Assembly: GCA_964558415.1 (NCBI GenBank)
Contig: CAZLDI010000005.1
Location: forward strand, 102,697 to 166,696
Direction of reading: 5' to 3'
DNA length: 64,000 nucleotides
Source: CAZLDI01 sp964558415
GTDB lineage: Bacteria > Chloroflexota > Dehalococcoidia > SM23-28-2 > RBG-16-64-32
Part shown: piece after piece, positions 24,634 to 33,417 of the stretch
Layout of the letters: every line of letters starts with the position of its first letter
Position numbering within the stretch: the first letter of the stretch is position 1
Notes under the pieces: generated by a model
Told to the model about the DNA's origin: nothing
Database searches by the model: none
The model's input: only the letters and a program-made list of their open reading frames with translations
Made by a program: the position numbers and the translations under genes

Positions 24634-25425
24634 ATGACCCCGTTGCGGTCACCTTGGGGAATTGGGGTAGGGGGACTTGTAGTGGCTCTGGTCACCGGAG
24701 TCGTCATTATCACTGTCTCCGCGATCAATCCCGGTCCGGGCTCATCGCCTGATTCCGAACCGGACGTCAACCACGTCTCTAGCAGCGAAGTTATAAAACA
24801 GCCGGACGGGCACGTTTTACATATAGGCGGAGCGCCTCCCGAATACCAGCAGGCAGTGCCTCTTGTGCCCGGAGAGTACAAGCCGCCATCAGCGTCATCA
24901 GAAGCCCACTCGAAGTTCGCGCAGGCCCTAGCGATGGCGAACGCGCTGGCGCAGTTCAACGGAAACCGAGGCGGCTTCAGACTCTACGGTTGGGCCAACG
25001 CAGCCATAGATCCTTCGGTCGAGCAGAAGGAATGCGTGGCTGTGGAGTTTCCGCTAGTACAACAGATCCAGTTTACCTACCTCCCGGCAGGCACAGCGGC
25101 CCGCGGTCCTCAGTACTCTGGCGTGTGCGCTGACGGATCCACCGCCTGGGTTGTACAGGATTTCTTTTACGGGTACGGTAGCTTCACGGTTGGATACGAA
25201 CTGGGCGAGAAGGCGATTGGCCATGACGCGCCGCCTGACCGGGTGACCGCGGCTACGATAGCCGGACGCGCGGGCGTGATCATAAGCCCGTTGATTGAAG
25301 AGGGCAACGGGCAGTCTATCGTCGCGTTCGCACTCGATAAAGGTTTCGTAGTCGTGGGCGCGCAGAACCTGCCATTAAGCGAGACGCTAAAGATCGCGGA
25401 GGGGATCAGATGCGAAGGCTGTTAG
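24634..25425 (+). CDS. Membrane-anchored extracytoplasmic protein of unknown function
   Basis: Predicted 263 residues from ATG 24634. One N-terminal helix (GIGVGGLVVALVTGVVIITV) anchors a mainly extracytoplasmic protein with a Pro/Ser linker (about 30-95) and a C-terminal domain of mixed alpha/beta character with four Cys (KECVAVE, SGVCAD, IRCEGC). No recognised domain. Its last 16 bases overlap the next gene, so the two are translated together. Codon use looks less GC-rich than in housekeeping neighbours. Confidence 0.6.
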   Translation: MTPLRSPWGIGVGGLVVALVTGVVIITVSAINPGPGSSPDSEPDVNHVSSSEVIKQPDGHVLHIGGAPPEYQQAVPLVPGEYKPPSASSEAHSKFAQALAMANALAQFNGNRGGFRLYGWANAAIDPSVEQKECVAVEFPLVQQIQFTYLPAGTAARGPQYSGVCADGSTAWVVQDFFYGYGSFTVGYELGEKAIGHDAPPDRVTAATIAGRAGVIISPLIEEGNGQSIVAFALDKGFVVVGAQNLPLSETLKIAEGIRCEGC

Positions 25426-26075
25426 CCTGCTTGATCACGACTGCCGTAGGAATCGTAGCGGGGCTATTGCAGGGGTCCGAGGCCACCGCCAACCACTCGA
25501 GCTATCCGGTTTACGCGTACGTTTACCACCCGACAGGCAATAGTACGAGCAACGCTCAGCTAAATTGCGGTTGGCACGACATCTGCGACGGAATATTTAG
25601 CGACGCGTCGAAGAAGGGCCTAGACTGGGTATACCCGGGCAATGTCAGTTACACTGTGTGGCTTCGCGTGAGGATATTGGGGGGAAGCGGCGTAGACTGG
25701 GCCGGGAGGGCGCAGTCATACAACGCGCCTACCGGGTGTAAGCGGATCTGGAGTGATTTATACCGTGTCAACTGGTCTTATATTGGCGCAGTCGCCAATC
25801 AGCACTCTCAGGCAGCGGGAACCAACTACTTCAATCTCTATGCGAGCGGAGGCGGCTACAACAACGAGGGCGTAATCGGCTCCATGCTTCAGAGTGGCGA
25901 CAACTGCCAAAGCTCCGGTCCGCACACGATGCAATGGTATACAAACTCCTCCGGCGGGAGTGTTAGCAAGAACACTTCCGGGCTTCCTCTCGAGAGCGGC
26001 TGCGTCCTCTGTGGCTGGCAATACAACCGTTGGGCTACGTATGAGTGGCTCTTCACTTACTGGACCGCACCATAA
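25410..26075 (+). CDS. Secreted aromatic/Asn/Ser-rich protein of unknown function
   Basis: Predicted 221 residues. Signal peptide about 1-26 (LLACLITTAVGIVAGLLQGSEATA). The mature protein has many Trp, Tyr, Asn, Ser and Gly residues and three paired-looking Cys regions, suggesting a disulfide-bonded beta-rich extracellular domain. No family recognised. It overlaps the membrane-anchored gene by 16 bases. Confidence 0.6.
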   Translation: MRRLLACLITTAVGIVAGLLQGSEATANHSSYPVYAYVYHPTGNSTSNAQLNCGWHDICDGIFSDASKKGLDWVYPGNVSYTVWLRVRILGGSGVDWAGRAQSYNAPTGCKRIWSDLYRVNWSYIGAVANQHSQAAGTNYFNLYASGGGYNNEGVIGSMLQSGDNCQSSGPHTMQWYTNSSGGSVSKNTSGLPLESGCVLCGWQYNRWATYEWLFTYWTAP

Positions 26076-26172
26076 GGTAGTGCTCCAGTATCGGGGCGCT
26101 TTGGGCGTTAGGATTCATAAACGCTGCTAAGTTTGATGGTCCTGCGCGTCCTCTTCACTGCGCGGGTGCATA

Positions 26173-26317
26173 CGCGCGCACATCCGCCAGTCGACCTTTC
26201 TCGCAGCAGGCCGAGGACTGGCGACGTATGGGACGTGTGCTGCGCAACCTCACGCGTTCCCCCGCTGACGCCTGGAGCCCCTTAACCCCTTGTCCCCTTG
26301 ACCCTCTCTCCCTTTGA
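26173..26317 (+). pseudogene. Displaced 3' end of a uracil-DNA glycosylase gene
   Basis: Bases 26173-26221 match 24157-24205 (47 of 49). In the glycosylase frame it reads RTSASRPFSQQAEDW and continues RRMGRVLRNLTRSPADAW to a TGA at 26315-26317, a different C terminus from the intact gene. Precise removal of the interval between the repeats would rejoin an open glycosylase frame. The tail (26274-26340) is C-rich, with repeated CCCCTTGACC-like units. Confidence 0.78.
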
Positions 26318-26355
26318 CCCCCTGCGCACCCCCTGCCTATCATGATTGAGCGCCC

Positions 26356-27183
26356 ATGATCAGTGCCGAAGCGCTGCCCCTTACGCTCCTCATCCTGCTG
26401 GTTGAGTTCACGATCGGCTCGCTCTGGGTGCTCCTGTTCTCCCATCTTCGTGGCGAATCTGCCGCCTCGTTCGTCAAATTCGGCGCGGCGACAGTGTCCG
26501 TGATGGCAGGTATCACGTTCGCCGTCGCTGTGTCGCTAAACGTCGGTGATGAGGTTGACGGCTATCCGCTGGACCCAGACCTCATGCCGTCCGCCCGTAT
26601 CGGTCTGCTCGTCGTCCTCATTCTCTCAGTGCCTTACACCGTGCTTTCGCTGGCGGGATCTCGCAGGCGCAGCCTCGTAGCGGGCGCCGCTGCCTCCATC
26701 GCCGGCCTCATCACGATCGCCTTGCTGGCGCAGGTGGTGTCGTTGCCGACCTGGGGTTACGCCGGGACCCTGCTCAGCATGATCGTCGGCGGCCTCGTCG
26801 TCGGGGCGGTCTCAATGGGGATGGTCCTGGGCCACTGGTACCTCGTCACGCCGCGGTTGCCGGAGCGGCCGCTGCGCGAAATGACGTTCTTCCTGCTTAT
26901 CGTTATGGCCTTGCAGGCGGCTCTGATCGTCCCCGCGCTCGCCCTCCCGCGAGAGACGATCCAGAGCGCGACTGACACGCCGATCCTGGAGAACCCGTTC
27001 TTCTGGATGCGCATCGGCGGGGGCCTGGCGTTTCCGATGGTCCTCGCCTGGATGGCCTACGACTCCAGCGGCGTCCGCGCGATGCAATCGGCCACCGGCC
27101 TGCTTTACATCGCGATGGCGCTCGTGTTATCGGGTGAAGTCCTGGCCAAGGGCCTGTTATTCGTGTCCGCAGTCCCGAGCTGA
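26356..27183 (+). CDS. Multi-pass membrane protein of unknown function
   Basis: Predicted 275 residues with seven or eight hydrophobic helices and short loops. No catalytic signature visible; GGGLAFPMVLAWMAYDSS near the C terminus is the most distinctive part. A cytochrome-c-oxidase-like or ferric reductase-like fold cannot be excluded (few His: MVLGHWYLV). It lies 60 bases before the next gene. Confidence 0.55.
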   Translation: MISAEALPLTLLILLVEFTIGSLWVLLFSHLRGESAASFVKFGAATVSVMAGITFAVAVSLNVGDEVDGYPLDPDLMPSARIGLLVVLILSVPYTVLSLAGSRRRSLVAGAAASIAGLITIALLAQVVSLPTWGYAGTLLSMIVGGLVVGAVSMGMVLGHWYLVTPRLPERPLREMTFFLLIVMALQAALIVPALALPRETIQSATDTPILENPFFWMRIGGGLAFPMVLAWMAYDSSGVRAMQSATGLLYIAMALVLSGEVLAKGLLFVSAVPS

Positions 27184-27243
27184 TGATATGATGGCAACCC
27201 GCGCCTTGCGGCAAAGCTTCGCGGCAATTCCCAGGAGCTGAGA

Positions 27244-28833
27244 ATGGGCGAAACCAAGACGAGCGACTTTCCTCTCAGGTGGGAGAATCCGGCCGACGCA
27301 CAGCTAACCTGGGAGCTTGATCCCATGCATAGCCCGGGCGTGTCCACGCCGCTTGGTTTCGACCTCTACACCGAGCCGTTCGTAAGGGGTTTTGGCATGC
27401 TGCGCGCCTGCCAGCAGAACTACTACGTCTTCTACCGTCGCCTGGCGATGGGGGGCGCAGGCAACAACGCTCCCGTTATCGACCCGGCGAGCGTGATCGC
27501 CGGCGGCCGCCTGTGGCGCGACGTAATCATGCCGGAGATCGCTGGCTACGATGAGCATTACCGTCTCAGCGACTTCGACGCGATGCCGTCGGAGGAGCTG
27601 GCGGCGGAGATTGACCGCCTGGCCGAACTGCGCGTCCGCTGCGGCCAGCTTCATACGATGTGCACCGGCCCCTGGTGGATGGGGATGACGCACCTGATCG
27701 ATACTTGCACGGAACTGACCGGCGGCGATGACCTGGCTGCAGTGAGATTGGTCCAGGGCTACGGCAACAAAAGCGTAGAAGCAGGCGAAGCGCTGTGGCG
27801 GCTGAGCCGTCTTGCCGCATCGATATCGGTCGTGCGCGGGCGGCTGCTGGCGGCGGACGCGGATTCTGGCGAGAATCAACTGAAAGCACTGGAGAGCGAA
27901 CCGGCGGCGAAGGCCTTCCTCGAAGCGTTCTCCGCGTTCCTCGATGAATTCGGCTGGCGCTCAGGCCTCTTCGAGTTCGCCGCCCCGACGTGGGCTGAAG
28001 ATCCGGCGGTACCCTTGAGCCAGCTCCGAGCTTACCTGGCAATGGACGACTACGACCCCGCCCGGGAGCAGCAGCGCCTGGCCGGGGAGCGAGACGTCGC
28101 GCTACAGGAGGCCCTTGCGCCTCTCGCTCCGGAAGGTCGCGCACGGCTTCAAGCTGCCGTCGATGCGGCGGCGGAGGTCGCCTCCATCCTGGAGGACCAC
28201 AATTACTACCTGGACCAACGGGTTGGTGTGCTGCCCCGCCGCCTCGTGCTCGCCGCAGGCCGCCGCCTCGTCTCGCACGGAGTGCTCGCCGACCCCACAG
28301 ACGTGTTCTACCTGCGCCACTCCGAAGTGCGAGAAGCGCTCGTTCGGCCGCAGGACCTACAGCGTCTGGTCGCAGAGCGTAAGGAAGAGATGGCCCAATG
28401 GGCGAAAGTCAAACCGCCGGCTCACGTCGGCGCTCCACCTCCTGAAACAGCGGCGTCTGATGCAGTAACGAACCGCTTCTGGGGCGGGCCGTCGCTTCGG
28501 TCTGACAGGCCGGACGAGCTCAGAGGAAGCGCCGCCTCAGGCGGCATCGCCCGGGGTCCAGCGCGCGTCCTGGCAAGTCTGCTCGAGGCCTCTCGCCTTA
28601 AGCCTGGAGACGTGCTGGTGACGCGAACGACGATGCCACCATGGACGCCCCTCTTCGCCGTCGCCAGCGCGGTAGTCACGGAGACGGGAGGCATCCTCAG
28701 TCACGCCGCAGTGACGGCGCGTGAATACGGTTTGCCAGCTGTCCTCAACGTGCAGCAGGCCACCCACCTCATCAAGGACGGCCAGGTGTTGGAAGTGGAT
28801 GGCAGCAAGGGCATCGTGCGGATTCTGAACTGA
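27244..28833 (+). CDS. PEP-utilising enzyme, mobile (phosphohistidine) domain protein
   Basis: Predicted 529 residues after a GGAG site. The last about 90 residues are the swivelling phosphohistidine domain of PEP synthase, PPDK and rifampin phosphotransferase; the phosphorylated His is in TETGGILSHAAVTARE (about 484). The N-terminal 430 residues are helical and resemble the C-terminal substrate region of rifampin-phosphotransferase-like proteins (PMHSPGVSTPLGFDLY, LYLRHSEV). No ATP-grasp domain is present here, so a partner must supply phosphate or the protein is a non-catalytic relative. Confidence 0.75.
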   Translation: MGETKTSDFPLRWENPADAQLTWELDPMHSPGVSTPLGFDLYTEPFVRGFGMLRACQQNYYVFYRRLAMGGAGNNAPVIDPASVIAGGRLWRDVIMPEIAGYDEHYRLSDFDAMPSEELAAEIDRLAELRVRCGQLHTMCTGPWWMGMTHLIDTCTELTGGDDLAAVRLVQGYGNKSVEAGEALWRLSRLAASISVVRGRLLAADADSGENQLKALESEPAAKAFLEAFSAFLDEFGWRSGLFEFAAPTWAEDPAVPLSQLRAYLAMDDYDPAREQQRLAGERDVALQEALAPLAPEGRARLQAAVDAAAEVASILEDHNYYLDQRVGVLPRRLVLAAGRRLVSHGVLADPTDVFYLRHSEVREALVRPQDLQRLVAERKEEMAQWAKVKPPAHVGAPPPETAASDAVTNRFWGGPSLRSDRPDELRGSAASGGIARGPARVLASLLEASRLKPGDVLVTRTTMPPWTPLFAVASAVVTETGGILSHAAVTAREYGLPAVLNVQQATHLIKDGQVLEVDGSKGIVRILN

Positions 28834-28874
28834 AGTCTCTGGATCAACCGGGAACCGCAGTCGAAGGAGGCAAA

Positions 28875-29336
28875 ATGACTGATCAGACGGAAACGTTGAA
28901 AGTGGGCGATCCGGCCCCGGACTTCCAGCTTAAAGGCACCGGAAAGCTGGACTTCAAGCTCAGCGAGCAACTCGGCAAGAGCGTGGTACTCAACTTCTTC
29001 CCGGCGGCGTTCTCCCCCGTATGCTCCAACCAGCTAACGAACATCCAGTCCGCCAAGGCTCAGTTCGGCGCCGACGCCGTTGTCCTCGGTGTCAGCGTCG
29101 ATGGCACGTGGACGCTGGAGGCGTTCGCCCGGCAGATGGGCGTCGATTTCCCGCTGCTGAGCGATTACTACCCGCACGGCGCCGTCGCCCAGAAGTATGG
29201 CATTCTCTACCCCAACGGCGCCTCCCACCGGGCGGTCATCGGAATCGACAAAGAGGGCGTCGTCCGCTACATAGACGACCACGCGCCGCTGGAGGTCCCT
29301 GAGCTGGAAGCGTGCGCCATAGCGCTGAAGGGCTAG
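28875..29336 (+). CDS. Peroxiredoxin (AhpE/1-Cys-like redoxin)
   Basis: Predicted 153 residues with AAGGAGG before ATG 28875. Thioredoxin-fold peroxidase; the peroxidatic Cys is in NFFPAAFSPVCSNQL (about 50). The normal PxxxTxxC motif has Ser in place of Thr, a common variant. The only other Cys is near the C terminus (ACAIALKG). It detoxifies peroxides and lies next to two flavoenzyme genes. Confidence 0.9.
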   Translation: MTDQTETLKVGDPAPDFQLKGTGKLDFKLSEQLGKSVVLNFFPAAFSPVCSNQLTNIQSAKAQFGADAVVLGVSVDGTWTLEAFARQMGVDFPLLSDYYPHGAVAQKYGILYPNGASHRAVIGIDKEGVVRYIDDHAPLEVPELEACAIALKG

Positions 29337-29362
29337 TCATTGCTGCTTGCGGGGGTGGTCTC

Positions 29363-30442
29363 ATGAACGTCGATTTCGGCTGGTTCCTTCCCACGATGGG
29401 CGACGCGGAGGTCATCGGTCCGCCCACGCGCGAGCCGACGCTGGACTATCTCGTGAGCGTCGCGAAGGCGGCGGAGGAGGCCGGCTTCAAGTTCGCGCTT
29501 GTCCCCGTAGGCACGACCTGCCAGGATGCCTGGCTCGCCGCGGCGATGGTCGCCGCGCGCACGGAGAAGCTGAAGTTCCTCGTCGCCATGCGGCCGGGAT
29601 TCGTGTCCCCCACTCTCGCTGCCAAGATGTCCAACACCTTCGACCAGCTCACCGGCGGGCGAGTGCTCATCAACGTCGTGACCGGCGGCTTCCCGGCGGA
29701 GCTGGCCGCAGACGGTGACTTCACCGAGCACGACGAACGCTACGAGCGCACACAGGAGTTCATGCAGGTCGTGCGGAAGGCCTGGACAGAGGAGCGGAAA
29801 TGGGACCACGAGGGTCAGCACTTCCGCATAGAAGGTGGCAACGTCTTCCCGCGGCCCTATCAGAAGCCGCGCCCGCCGTGGTATTTCGGCGGCGCGTCGG
29901 CCGCGGCGCAAGAGGTGGGCGCCGAGGAGACGGACGTGTACCTGCTCTGGGGCGAGACCCTGGGGATGGTCCGGGAGCGGGTCGAGGAGATGAGGGCGCG
30001 CGCGGCGGCGATCGGGCGGACGCTCCGCTTCGGACTGCGGATACATGTGGTGGTGCGTGAGACGGAGGAGGAAGCATGGCGGGCGGCGGACGAATTGATC
30101 GCGCAGATCCCGGAGGGCTTCCAGCAGATGATGGACAAGCACAAGAGCAAAGTGGACTCCGAAGGCGAGAAGCGGCAGATCCAGATGCGAGAGGGGAAGG
30201 GTGATGACCTGGTGCTGGGCCCCAACCTGTGGGCCGGCATCGGCAAGGCTCGTCTCGGCGTCGGTACCGCCCTCGTCGGCTGCGGCGAGAACGTCGCCAA
30301 GCGCCTCCAGGAGTACATCGACTTGGGCATCGATACCTTCATCCTCTCCGGCTATCCGCACCTTGAGGAAGCCCAGCGCTTCGGCAGGTACGTCATGCCC
30401 CACTTCGCCGGCGTGACGGCGGAGGCGGCTGCCACGACTTGA
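29363..30442 (+). CDS. ssuD: LLM-class flavin monooxygenase, alkanesulfonate monooxygenase-like
   Basis: Predicted 359 residues from ATG 29363. TIM-barrel luciferase-like enzyme using FMNH2 and O2. Family features are FGWFLPTMGD, NTFDQLTGGRVLINVVTGG, GEGQHFRIEGG-type (EGQHFRIEGGNVFPRP) and PWYFGGASAAAQEV. Closest by pattern to SsuD, which releases sulfite from alkanesulfonates; the exact substrate is not certain. An FMN reductase gene follows 73 bases later, matching the SsuD-SsuE pairing. Confidence 0.88.
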   Translation: MNVDFGWFLPTMGDAEVIGPPTREPTLDYLVSVAKAAEEAGFKFALVPVGTTCQDAWLAAAMVAARTEKLKFLVAMRPGFVSPTLAAKMSNTFDQLTGGRVLINVVTGGFPAELAADGDFTEHDERYERTQEFMQVVRKAWTEERKWDHEGQHFRIEGGNVFPRPYQKPRPPWYFGGASAAAQEVGAEETDVYLLWGETLGMVRERVEEMRARAAAIGRTLRFGLRIHVVVRETEEEAWRAADELIAQIPEGFQQMMDKHKSKVDSEGEKRQIQMREGKGDDLVLGPNLWAGIGKARLGVGTALVGCGENVAKRLQEYIDLGIDTFILSGYPHLEEAQRFGRYVMPHFAGVTAEAAATT

Positions 30443-30493
30443 TCCGGCCGGCGACGATGAGCCTTCCACCATTCATCCTGAGCACCCCCTGCG

Positions 30494-30520
30494 CTCATCC
30501 TGAGGCTCTCGTAGGATGAG
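30494..30520. repeat. Hairpin repeat of the CATCCTGAG/AGGATG type
   Basis: CTCATCCT (30494-30501) and AGGATGAG (30513-30520) form a perfect 8-bp stem with an 11-base loop. The right arm includes the start codon of the next gene. A second partial copy (TTCATCCTGAG) is at 30473-30483. The sequence resembles the small dispersed palindromes of many bacteria, also seen inside gltB at 59751. Confidence 0.6.
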
Positions 30521-31046
30521 CGGCGCCACGTCGCGGCCCCTCGCCGTCGCCGTCAGCGGCAGCCCGCGCTCACCTTCACGCTCGAAGCGCCTCGCGGAGC
30601 AGCTGCTTGAACTTCTGGCGGCGCGCGGCTGCACGATAGGGCTTATCGATCTCACGACGCTCCCCGCGGACGCGCTACTGGCCCGAAGCCCGTCGAGCGA
30701 AGTCGACGGAGCCATCGCCGCCGTGGGCGAGGCACGCATCGTGATCGCCGCCACGCCTACCTATCGTGCCCTGTACACCGGCCTCCTGAAGTGCTTCTTC
30801 GACCTGATGCCGCCGGGCCACCTGCGCCGTAAGCTCTGCTTGCCCGTCCAGACCGGCGCCTCACCCATCCACTACCTCGCGATGGAGTACGGCCTGCGGC
30901 CGCTCTTCATGAGCCTGGACGGCATTCCGCTGGCGGGAGTTTACGCGACAGACGATGAGTTTACCGACGGAGAGCCGTCGATGGAGTTGCGGGAGCGCTT
31001 GGTGGTGGTCGCTGGGGAGGCTGTAGGGTTGACCGGGCAGCAGTAA
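30516..31046 (+). CDS. ssuE: NADPH-dependent FMN reductase, SsuE-like
   Basis: Predicted 176 residues, flavodoxin-like fold. Motif SGSPRSPSRSKRLAEQ binds FMN phosphate; TPTYRALYTGLLKCFFDLM and QTGASPIHYLAMEYGLRPLF are typical of SsuE. It would supply FMNH2 to the LLM enzyme before it. Its ATG sits in the arm of a hairpin repeat. Confidence 0.85.
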   Translation: MSGATSRPLAVAVSGSPRSPSRSKRLAEQLLELLAARGCTIGLIDLTTLPADALLARSPSSEVDGAIAAVGEARIVIAATPTYRALYTGLLKCFFDLMPPGHLRRKLCLPVQTGASPIHYLAMEYGLRPLFMSLDGIPLAGVYATDDEFTDGEPSMELRERLVVVAGEAVGLTGQQ

Positions 31047-31130
31047 GACCTTCGAGGGTGAAGGCCCGGTCCTTAGAAGCCAAGGAGCCGCCCTCAGGGG
31101 CGGCTGCTGATTGCCGAAAGTTGGGTTCTA

Positions 31131-31178
31131 TTAGCAAAGGTTTCCCGTCCGCGGCGCGATCTCGTTCAAGCGCTCGAC
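31131..31178 (-). pseudogene. Displaced 3' end of an htpX gene
   Basis: On the minus strand this encodes VERLNEIAPRTGNLC and TAA. The intact htpX 2.2 kb to the right ends VERLNEIARRTGNLG. Third codon positions differ in most of the last eight codons, so this is a diverged homologue end, not a recent duplicate. Homology stops at 31178. It marks the far edge of the exported-protein cassette. Confidence 0.75.
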
Positions 31179-31302
31179 CCCAGTAAACGGGCGCGGCGGA
31201 GGCGTCCATCATCTCTGATACCCGAACGTGCGAGGCTCCGCGAGGTACGGGGAGCGAAACTATGTACGCGTGGAGATGCGCATCCCACAGTGGCTCCCGT
31301 TC

Positions 31303-31363
31303 GGGGGGGGGTCATTGTTCGCCGCCAGACGCTTTGACATCCGCGCATCAGCGCTGGTATGTG
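31303..31363 (+). promoter_or_regulatory. G9 tract and promoter of the 31372 gene
   Basis: Nine consecutive G (31303-31311) lie 22 bases upstream of TTGACA (31334-31339); TATGTG (31358-31363) follows after an 18-base spacer. TTGACATCCGCG also occurs in the promoter at 19552. The rest of the 31047-31365 interval holds only the htpX fragment and a small hairpin (31086-31105). Confidence 0.45.
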
Positions 31364-31371
31364 TAGTGGAC

Positions 31372-32136
31372 GTGAGTGGATTACGCTGGATCGACGCTGT
31401 TCGCGGCATTCATTGCCATCCGGCCTGGTGCGTGGTGGTGGCTGTGTTAATAATCGCTGTGGCTGCGGCATTGTTTGTACAAGACACTTCAGCGCACCCG
31501 TCGCGCAACTACGCCCGGGGTAAAACGTATATGAGTATTACAGGGATCGAAGGCAGAATCGACACCGCGAATCCAAACCTGGGAGGTACAATTTTCAGCA
31601 ATGCAACCCTTTGGGTGGTCGATTACGACACGTGCTCGCCGTATGAAGCATGGCTTGAGACTGGCTGGTCGAAGAGCACTCAGTGGGCCGGGCAAGTGCG
31701 TTACAAGTTCATGTACAGCGTCGCACCCACGTGCACTTTTACCGTATGGCCGTTGAATCTTGGGGCACCGGCGCTTGCTTCCTGGCACGATTACCGCCTG
31801 ATCTTCAGTTCGTCGCAGAACAGGTGGAACCTGTACATCGACGGTGTCCTGCGCGCATTCAAGTCCGCCTTCGTGCTTTCTGATTATTTTCAGGTCGGCG
31901 GAGAGGTACCAGCCACGTTTGGCGGGACGATCGGGCCTTCGCACTACCAGAACCTGACGCGCCAACTGACGTCCAATGGTCAGTGGGGGCCGGTCGTATT
32001 CTTCGATGAATACCACTGCGATATCGATGCAGTGACGGGGCAGGGCTATAACCTGATCCACCCGGTGCAGCAACACGACTGGATTTATGTCTGGACGGTA
32101 TTGGCCGGGGGAGGATACCTGTGCTGGAATCCATAG
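31372..32136 (+). CDS. Secreted protein of unknown function
   Basis: Predicted 254 residues if GTG 31372 is used; the open frame extends up to 31228 but that part overlaps the promoter. Hydrophobic signal segment CVVVAVLIIAVAAALFV, then a mature domain that begins HPSRNYARGKTYMSITG. It is Trp/Tyr/Ser/Thr-rich, suggests beta structure and has a few Cys. It contains motifs like WTVLAGGGYLCWNP at the C terminus. No family recognised. Start uncertain. First gene of the cassette; overlaps the next by 16 bases. Confidence 0.55.
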   Translation: MSGLRWIDAVRGIHCHPAWCVVVAVLIIAVAAALFVQDTSAHPSRNYARGKTYMSITGIEGRIDTANPNLGGTIFSNATLWVVDYDTCSPYEAWLETGWSKSTQWAGQVRYKFMYSVAPTCTFTVWPLNLGAPALASWHDYRLIFSSSQNRWNLYIDGVLRAFKSAFVLSDYFQVGGEVPATFGGTIGPSHYQNLTRQLTSNGQWGPVVFFDEYHCDIDAVTGQGYNLIHPVQQHDWIYVWTVLAGGGYLCWNP

Positions 32137-32921
32137 GTGTAGCGTTGTTCCGAGCGGCCACCCGGAGCAGGATGCGGCTTTTCTTCGTCTCACTGCTGAT
32201 TCCGGCTGCCGTCGCTGTGTCGCTGGCGATCAACGCGCTCGCTGTTCCCCGAGAAGCGCCGGGTCCGGAACAAGTAGTGGAAGGGCCTGGTCGCTCCGAG
32301 TTCGATAAGACGGGCGAGTACCGGGCGTCCTTCGCCGGAGTGGAGGTGATTGCTCTGGCGCGGCGAATAACGCCCGGCGATGTGACGGTCGTGTACGCCT
32401 TGTCGACTGCTTCAGGTGAGATGCCCGTAAAGGTGGAGCCGGTGCTGGTGGACGACGCGGGCCACGTCTATGCCCTTACGTCGCACGCGATACTCGGTGA
32501 GCATGAAGGGGTGCTCGCGGGTGTACTTGTGAGCGAGCCATACCGGGCCGGTGGGAAGCTGCTCTCTTTTCGGCTGGACCGTGTCCAATTGGATGGCGGA
32601 GTGATTGAGGGACCCTGGGAGATCCCCATCCTGACCACCGCAGGCCCACCCACACCGTTATCGTTTATCGAGTTCGGGAGGTTAGTTCCCAGGGCGGGCG
32701 TGACGACCAACGGTGCGGTCGTAGGAGTCGCCGGTCCGGCCGGGGCGCCCCCGATTGAGGTCCTGGTCGTTCGTGGCAAGTCGGCGGCGAGTCTGAGGGG
32801 CACGGTAGACTCGCCCGGACTAGCACGGCCCATCAGCGCAGAGGAGTTCGCACGGATCAACCATGGCTACACCAGCTGGACGCGAGACCCGGATTTCCCA
32901 TGGCCTGAAATCGAAGACTAA
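32121..32921 (+). CDS. Membrane-anchored extracytoplasmic protein of unknown function
   Basis: Predicted 266 residues from GTG 32121 with GGGGGAGG upstream. One helix (FFVSLLIPAAVAVSLAINAL, about 22-41) then a beta-rich extracytoplasmic domain without cysteines (GDVTVVYALSTASGEMPVKVEPVLVDD). No domain recognised. Translationally coupled to the secreted protein before it, the reverse of the order at 24634/25410. Confidence 0.6.
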   Translation: MLESIGVALFRAATRSRMRLFFVSLLIPAAVAVSLAINALAVPREAPGPEQVVEGPGRSEFDKTGEYRASFAGVEVIALARRITPGDVTVVYALSTASGEMPVKVEPVLVDDAGHVYALTSHAILGEHEGVLAGVLVSEPYRAGGKLLSFRLDRVQLDGGVIEGPWEIPILTTAGPPTPLSFIEFGRLVPRAGVTTNGAVVGVAGPAGAPPIEVLVVRGKSAASLRGTVDSPGLARPISAEEFARINHGYTSWTRDPDFPWPEIED

Positions 32922-32931
32922 GGCCACGCCG

Positions 32932-33354
32932 GTGCGTGTGCCGTTCAACTGGCTTGTGACGCTCATCCCGTTCGTGGCGCTTGCCTCCACCCTTGCCTGC
33001 GGCGGGAAATTGTCCGAAGTCCAGCGTTCGCCGGAAGAGCAACAGGCTATCGACGTCGCCCTGGCAGCTGCCAGGGGAGAAGGGATCATTACGGCTGCGC
33101 CGGAAAGAGTCAGTGCGATCAGGATGAGCTATGCACAGGCTGAACGCGATCTCACCGGGTGGGGCGCTTCCTTTCCCGGCCTCCCAAACCCGCCCTCGCC
33201 GCAGCTTACTGTCTGGATCGTAACGCTGATCGGACCCGGCTCCTATCCCGGGCCGGATGCGCGATACGAAGACTGCCTGGACTTCCGGGTTATCGTCGAG
33301 GACGGCGCGAGGGAAGAACTCGGCCTGTTTGGAAAGCGACTCGAGGAATGCTGA
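32932..33354 (+). CDS. Small lipoprotein of unknown function
   Basis: Predicted 140 residues from GTG 32932, giving a short n-region, hydrophobic core and lipobox LASTLAC. A longer frame from ATG 32863 overlaps the previous gene and would give an unusually long n-region. The mature part (about 115 residues) has two Cys near the C terminus and no recognised domain. Last gene of the cassette, converging on htpX. Confidence 0.6.
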   Translation: MRVPFNWLVTLIPFVALASTLACGGKLSEVQRSPEEQQAIDVALAAARGEGIITAAPERVSAIRMSYAQAERDLTGWGASFPGLPNPPSPQLTVWIVTLIGPGSYPGPDARYEDCLDFRVIVEDGAREELGLFGKRLEEC

Positions 33355-33417
33355 GTCGGGCTATTGACGAAAGCGGTGAGTTCGGGCGATCTTCCCACGC
33401 CGTGAGACTGGGCTCGC

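Noticed and set aside
31086..31105. AGCCGCC/GGCGGCT hairpin as terminator of ssuE
   Set aside because: No T run follows; it may be a terminator of another type, but not claimed.
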